64,000 nucleotides of DNA. It comes from Chelonoidis abingdonii (taxonomy: Eukaryota > Chordata > Testudines > Testudinidae). Position 1 is the stretch's first letter; each line of letters starts with the position of its first letter. The notes beneath the pieces are model-generated. The model was not told the DNA's origin, searched no databases, and was given only the letters and a program-made list of their open reading frames with translations. A program made the position numbers and the translations under genes. Location of the stretch: NCBI RefSeq assembly GCF_003597395.2, contig NC_133777.1, forward strand, positions 9,974,725 to 10,038,724, written 5' to 3'. Positions 59,199 to 64,000 of this stretch are shown in pieces.

Positions 59199-60438
59199 TG
59201 TTGTCATAATCTGTATCTAAAAGGTATCATGCAAGGTATCATATGCAATCCAGTAACTCACTGGTCATGAATATTATTGTGTGATGTATGTACAGGTAGT
59301 GTATAATGAATTATAGATGTGCCCTGGAAATACAGTCTTAAAAGGTGTTTTGCAAGCAGTGCATAAACCGAGCCTGTCCTAGCCAAAGGAAAGTTGTTTT
59401 GCCTATTTTCCCGTGTCTCCCATGTAAAGTGAGCCAGGTAACACCTCGGAGGACAATGAAAAGTACATCTACATAAAAGGTAAAGAAAGCCATCACACTA
59501 GACAAGTGGGACGGGAGAAACTGCAGTTTTAATTATTATGATGGCAGATGAAGCTTGCACTCCCAGGAAGCCTTCCTAGTTCTTGAAATAGAAGCAATAG
59601 GTTTTGGAGAAATACAAGCAAAGGCACAGAGCTCTTGTAAACTGAGAAAGGTGAATGCTTCAGGCAACAGGGTTGAAGTCTCTGGGAACTGACTGTAGGT
59701 GATAAACCTGCTTAGACAATGATTGTAACTTGCTGATGTTTTAGTCACTAGAAACCGTGTTTTGTTTTGTTTTGTTTTACTTTTAACTATATTAAAAAAA
59801 ATTCTCAGTTCTGTGTATTAAACTGAAGTGTGGGCCTTCAGATAAACGAAGAGTCTAGTACAGTGGTTCTCAAAGCCAGTCCGCCACTTGTTCAGGGAAA
59901 GCCCCTGGCAGGCCGGGCCACTTTGCTTACCTGCTGTGTTGCAGGTTCGGCCAATCGTGGCTCCTACTGGCCGCGGTTTGCCACTCCAGGCCAATGGGGG
60001 CTGTGGGAAGCAGCAGCCAGAACATCCCTCGGCCCACGCCACTTCCCGCAGCCCCCATTGGCCTGGAGCAGTGAACTGCAGCCAGTGGGAGCCACGATCG
60101 TCCGAACCTGCGAATATGGCAGGTAAACAAACCAGCCCGGCCCGTTAGGGGCTTTTCCTGAACAAGCAGAAGACCGGCTTTGAGAACCACTGGTCTAGTA
60201 TGTATTCTGTCTCTTTGGAGGCAGAAAACTTAATTACTTCTGTGAAGGTACAGCAAGATAGTCTGGATGCTGCAGGGGAGATGGTTTGGGGGAGTTTCAG
60301 GACTGGAAGGGCTGTTGGTGTCTCCCTGCAAGGAGTAACCAAGCTGGTGGAAGTCAAAGTGAGGCCATTGTGTGAGGGTTACAGGGCAGGTAGTGACAGA
60401 GCCCCTTACTGGTCTGGATGAACTCCCGAAGCACCACA
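59199..60438 (+). mobile_element. LTR interrupted by a MITE
   Basis: The block from TGTTGTCATAATC to GAAGCACCACA has TG...CA ends and LTR-like layout, with a T-rich (TTTTG)n stretch near 59758 and an AT-rich poly-A-like region after it. The MITE at 59861-60192 divides it; without it the LTR would be about 0.9 kb. No matching target duplication was found, so the ends are provisional. Confidence 0.55.
59861..60192. mobile_element. hAT MITE, long hairpin (332 bp), inside the LTR
   Basis: The left terminus CAGTGGTTCTCAAAGCCAGT pairs with the complement of 'ccggctttgagaaccactg'. The duplication GTCTAGTA is exact at 59853-59860 and 60193-60200. The two arms continue to pair through 'gttcagggaaagcccctg' and 'aggggcttttcctgaac', giving an element that is nearly one inverted repeat. 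Overlapping frames on both strands result from this symmetry. Confidence 0.93.
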
Positions 60439-61031
60439 CTGCACTCCTAACAGATTAACACTAAGCCCTAAGAAGTAAATCCATCCTCAGTAAAAACTGA
60501 TATCTATGAAATCTTCTGCTTTGTTTGATTCATCTCTTTTTCAATACATCCACCCAGTGTGCAGACTCCAGAATAATTTTAGTTGGGGTTTTACTTACAT
60601 TAATGTAACAGAATTGCAGTATCCTTTCTCATATATCAGTGTATGTGCAATGTGCCCAGCCATTTAATGGTGTCATCGTCAGCCAGGTGGAGAGGTTGCT
60701 GTCAAAGTAAGTCAGTCAAGGATATGAGACATAGTTTGAAGTTGATCGCAACTGGATCACAGGTCATTAGAAAACCCCATTTAAAGAGATTGCCCTGTCC
60801 TGTTTGAAACCAGTTCAGAGATAACCACAGGTGCCCTGGCAGATCAAAACCCAGTGGACAGATATTTGGGTCAGTGACAAGAGAGTGATTAACAACTGTT
60901 GCTGCTGACCACTGATTGCACCAAGCAGATTCCACCGTCATATCCTCTGGTGGCATAAATGACCATAAAGGGCATCTAGAAGACAGGAGAGCTGGCGAGT
61001 GTTGAAGAGGTCTGCATACAAAGGCAGGTCA

Positions 61032-61103
61032 CTATTCTCATGGATCTTGGCCAGCAGCATGACAGAGCTATTCTCATGGATCTTGGCCAGCAGCATGACA
61101 GAG
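61032..61103 (-). repeat. 36-bp exact tandem duplication in the LINE RT
   Basis: Positions 61032-61067 and 61068-61103 are identical 36-mers. The duplication keeps the frame and repeats the twelve residues SVMLLAKIHENS on the minus strand. Relatives of this RT have the segment once. Confidence 0.97.
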
Positions 61104-61143
61104 GCCTTCTCACGGCGAATATAGGGTGGAGTTATGTTACTAA

Positions 61144-61377
61144 GGGCTTGTCTACACTGGCAATTAACAGCGCTGCAACTTTCTGGCTCGGGTGTGAAAA
61201 AACACCCCCCTGAGCGCAGCAAGTTGCAGCACAGTAAAACGCCAGTATAAACAGTGCCCCAGCGCTGGGAGCTACGCCCCATTGAGGTGTTCTCTCCCAG
61301 CACTGTGCCACAACCACACAAGCCACATTAAAGCACTGCCACGGCAGCAATTTAGCAGTTCTAGTGTAGACTAGCCC
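61144..61377. mobile_element. Harbinger-like MITE (234 bp) inside the LINE RT
   Basis: The left end GGGCTTGTCTACACTGGC pairs with the complement of 'tagtgtagactagccc'. The flanks are TAA at 61141-61143 and 61378-61380, i.e. the 3-bp TTA/TAA duplication typical of PIF/Harbinger elements. Removing the MITE and one TAA restores the RT reading frame across the site. It is a close relative of the insertion at 44930-45201. Confidence 0.9.
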
Positions 61378-61750
61378 TAAGTATTGGTAGCCGTGTCAAT
61401 GGAGTTGCCTGTAAAATCCTAGTAACAATACTCACAGCATTGTTAAGCTCTACATTGACCAGCCTCATGTGAGAGAAGCAACACCAGACCGGAGCACAGT
61501 ACTCTATTGTTGAATAGCAGAGGGCAAGGCCTGATGTTCTGAGTGTCCATGCACTTGCAACCCAGGTTGAACCAACCAATTTTCTGAGCAGGTTGTTCCG
61601 AGTGCTGACTTTGGCTGCCATCTTCCTCAAGTGGTTACAGTACATTAATGACCTATCCAATGTCACACTGAGGTAAATTGGGTATGGATCATGCTGCAGG
61701 TTCAGTTTAATGGTGTCTGGATAAATACTGTGCCTTAGTTCAGAATTTCC

Positions 61751-62555
61751 TGTTTAAATGGTAGATTTCAGTACCAGATCTTTGAGGCCACTTGGGGACT
61801 ACATTTATTAGGGAAGTTGTTTGGTTTTTTTAATTGGGGGAAAAATACGTGAAAAAATCAGGTAATTGGACCAGTTCTGAGATAATATATTTAACATCTG
61901 AACATTCTGGTTCCTCTTCTGTACCTAAGAGAAGTCAATTATTCTAGATCTTTCAAACTTTCCTAGTATCCACCCTTTTAACTAGATTAAATGACTGAGT
62001 ATAATCAGTCTGATATCTTAAACTCATAAGTCTGATAACATATTAATTTGTGCTCACCTCAATATAATTATTATCTCCTGATTCAGAATTACACTTGTAC
62101 TCTTCTGATTGGTTATGTATGAAGTCTCCCATGTTTCCATTTAATAATATTTTATTCTCCAATGAGATAAGTGGATTCTTAGGAAGCCAGTCTTTCTGCC
62201 TTTTGTTCTCTGGGAACTCAGTGGGGGTTCTTCATTGTTTCCATGAGTATTCTCCTTCTACAGCGGGTCACAAACCCTTCTGTCCCTTGAGGCTGACATC
62301 TATTCAGATCACAATCCTTTATGAAAACTTGAAAAGGTACGGCACTCCCTTCATACAGATGTGTCTACCCATTATAGTGATCTGAATTGTCATTACAGGA
62401 ATATGAAGTAGAGAGCAAACTATTGTCACTGCCTGTAATGACAGTATTCTGGTATCTTTCATCAAAGTGACTTGGACTCAATTACAAATGAGGATATTGC
62501 AATTTTCCAGAATTCTTAGATCTACTTTTCTTGGAGTTTTGACTTCTCAATGGGA
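61751..62555. other. AT-rich non-coding DNA, no feature seen
   Basis: No repeat or exon is supported here. Confidence 0.5.
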
Positions 62556-62559
62556 AAGG

Positions 62560-63300
62560 GTGTTAGTCCGGTCAGAAGGGATAAGACACAGTGCCCAGAA
62601 AGGGTGTGAGGGAGAAGGAGAGTGCAAGGTTTGGGAAGGAGGAGCTGGATTTCTCCTCCTTGGGTCTGCAGTCTTCCACTGGCCAGGAAGGGGGGACTGG
62701 GTGTGCTGACTGGCTCTTGCACTCCACCCCTGACTCCTCATCCTTCTATTTAAACCCTTCTTGGGCTTTTCAAAAGAATTGTGACCCATTAGCTGCCCCA
62801 CTCTCCCTCATTCACCTTTGGGGGAGTACAGGAGATGTGTTTTTCAGGATGCTGTGGTAGTGACTGATCACGTGTTTTGAGATCAAGAAGGAATTTTTCC
62901 CATTGGGCCAAACTGTCTCAGATCCGGAGGGTTCCTGCATTCCTTGCATCATAATGAAAAGACTAGGACTTGAAAGTTTAATATAAGGAAAGGTAAGACT
63001 GTTTAGCGTGTTGCAACCTCTACCTGTGGGGAGGGTGAGAGGATTCAGAAGTGAGATGGGATAGGCCAAGGAGGGTCTAACTTGAATAATTAGTAATATG
63101 GTGGGAGCCCTGTCACCCGACAGTGGACCCAGTCAGATGCCTGGTATGTAAGATTGAAGACACCCTAGAGTTAAATTCAGGAAGTTGTGGCCTGCTACTT
63201 AAATCCGTCTCTAGGTCTGTCATTCATTTGCCTGTGTGTCCTGATCATTTCATTGAGATCTTTTTTGTTAATTGTGTTACTGTTCCAGGTGCGTCTCCCT
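62560..63300 (+). mobile_element. Dispersed repeat, copy B (uninterrupted)
   Basis: It is colinear with 24430-25850: 'gctgactggctcttgca', 'aagaaggaatttttccc', 'aaaggtaagactgtttag', 'cagatgcctggtatgtaag' and 'tgtggcctgc'. A TATA-like 'ctatttaaaccc' lies near 62746. It lacks both MITEs found in copy A, so it provides the empty sites. Its class (LTR or other) is unsettled. Confidence 0.65.
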
Positions 63301-64000
63301 TCAGGACTAATGGACAGCAGTACATTCTCAATTTGCACAGGCAACAGCATCCTGTTTACTAAAGGAGACTGTTAGCATTCTCTAGTGGAAACCTTCTAAA
63401 AGAATATTTTCCTCAGATTAGACTTCCAGAGTTTTTCTCTTTCTCAAATAAAAGCTTCAACAAGCTATTAGCAATACTTGAAACTTGTCATGGTAATGGA
63501 AACCACCAGAGAAAGGAGGTAAGTGCTATAAGAAACTAGCTCAACAATACCTATACTGAGATTCTTTACAAGCAACGTCATTCTAAAATGGCACACTGCC
63601 AATGCAGCAAGTCAGTTAACAAGTAAAATTTTATTTTACACCCTCTGTATGCCAGTTTAGAAAAAATGGTATCTGCATAGTAATCCCTTAAGTAATACAT
63701 TGCCAAACTTTATATAATGAGGGGGGAGCATGTAATAAGGAAGAAATCCTAGATAGGCTCAGCAGTCCATAGGATGTGCTGGCCAGCGGTAGAAAGGGTT
63801 TTCACGCAACTGAAAAGTTTGTCCTTTAACAATTTATTTTGGATATTCCAGAAGGGAAATTTTCCCAATGAGATTGAATTAAGGGCTTTACGCAACTGCA
63901 CTATTACCAATTATTTCAGTGTTCTCTTTTAGCACTAAAGCCTCTGAAAGCTTTTTAGAGTTTGATGAATCATGTTTAAATATTAAAAACTCTTTAGCCA
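63301..64000. other. Non-coding DNA containing one candidate exon
   Basis: Apart from the candidate exon described separately, the interval is AT-rich with no recognised element. Confidence 0.4.
63417..63518 (+). other. Candidate internal coding exon, unidentified
   Basis: A 102-bp segment lies between an acceptor-like 'aatattttcctcag' (ending 63416) and a near-consensus donor, GGAG followed by GTAAGTG (63519 on). Only one of its three frames is open, giving 34 codons in phase 0 at both ends. The translation contains LPEFFSFSNKSFNKLLAILE followed by a hydrophilic HGNGNHQRKE. The composition is protein-like and the site lies outside recognised repeats. I do not recognise the peptide, and chance cannot be excluded. 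If real, much of this window could be intron of its gene. Confidence 0.3.

Larger units (their letters stand above)
60650..61750 (-). pseudogene. Non-LTR retrotransposon RT C-terminal remnant, split by a MITE
   Basis: The minus strand encodes the C-terminal part of a LINE RT that is often labelled jockey-like in vertebrate annotations. From high to low coordinates it reads VTLDR near 61665, AAKVSTRNNLLRKLVGSTW, an ALCYSTIEYCAPVW block, the MITE, then SNITPPYIRREKA, a duplicated segment, then VVNHSLVTDPNICPLGFDLP and WLSLNWFQTGQGN, and finally a region that normally ends near 'DDD..KW'. The order matches the family end to end. Frameshifts and stops are present, and the MITE at 61144-61377 separates 'PI' from 'LSN'. 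This is a dead fragment without its endonuclease or catalytic RT core. Confidence 0.85.

Noticed and set aside
61132..61350. Frames reading across 61144-61350 as RT sequence
   Set aside because: They translate the MITE interior; RT motifs occur only on either side.

Overview
This window looks like non-coding nuclear DNA from an amniote, most likely a turtle (Testudines). It is AT-rich, and every long reading frame I could explain belongs to a mobile element or is a chance shadow. The repeats are CR1/L2-clade LINE remnants, many hAT-like and Harbinger-like non-autonomous DNA elements, a Tigger-like element, solo endogenous-retrovirus LTRs and Ty3/Gypsy gag remnants. I recognise this mix from turtle genomes. 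The turtle assignment is inference from repeat families, not from a host gene.

Layout. 1-10.3 kb: a hAT-like element, a CR1 tail, a fold-back MITE, a 2.2 kb antisense L2/CR1-clade LINE, a 1.2 kb hAT-like element, a GC-rich repeat, and a truncated MITE abutting an LTR. 10.7-15.8 kb: a small hAT MITE, a 1.1 kb TIR element with an internal minisatellite, and a reverse solo LTR. 15.8-24.4 kb: the longest stretch in which I see no repeat. 24.4-31.7 kb: a dispersed repeat split by two MITEs, two solo LTRs, a second copy of the minisatellite-bearing TIR element, and an LTR fragment. 31.96-34.04 kb: a decayed sense-strand CR1. 37-41 kb: a pol III-box element, a gag remnant, and an LTR holding a hAT element that itself holds a MITE. 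43.4-48.8 kb: dispersed repeats, a gag-bearing Gypsy deletion derivative with a MITE inside gag, a LINE RT remnant, and a 1.24 kb solo LTR with perfect 5-bp target duplications. 51-57.2 kb: two MITEs, a Tigger-like element and a solo LTR. 59-63.3 kb: an LTR containing a MITE, a LINE RT remnant containing another MITE, and the second copy of the 24.4 kb repeat.

No host gene is convincingly identified. One 102-bp candidate exon (63417-63518) has plausible splice sites and one open frame, but I do not recognise its peptide. Nothing here amounts to a new molecular system. The most informative content is the insertion record: nested elements, target duplications and filled versus empty sites that order the events. 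CDS-type features are absent because no intact gene can be supported.
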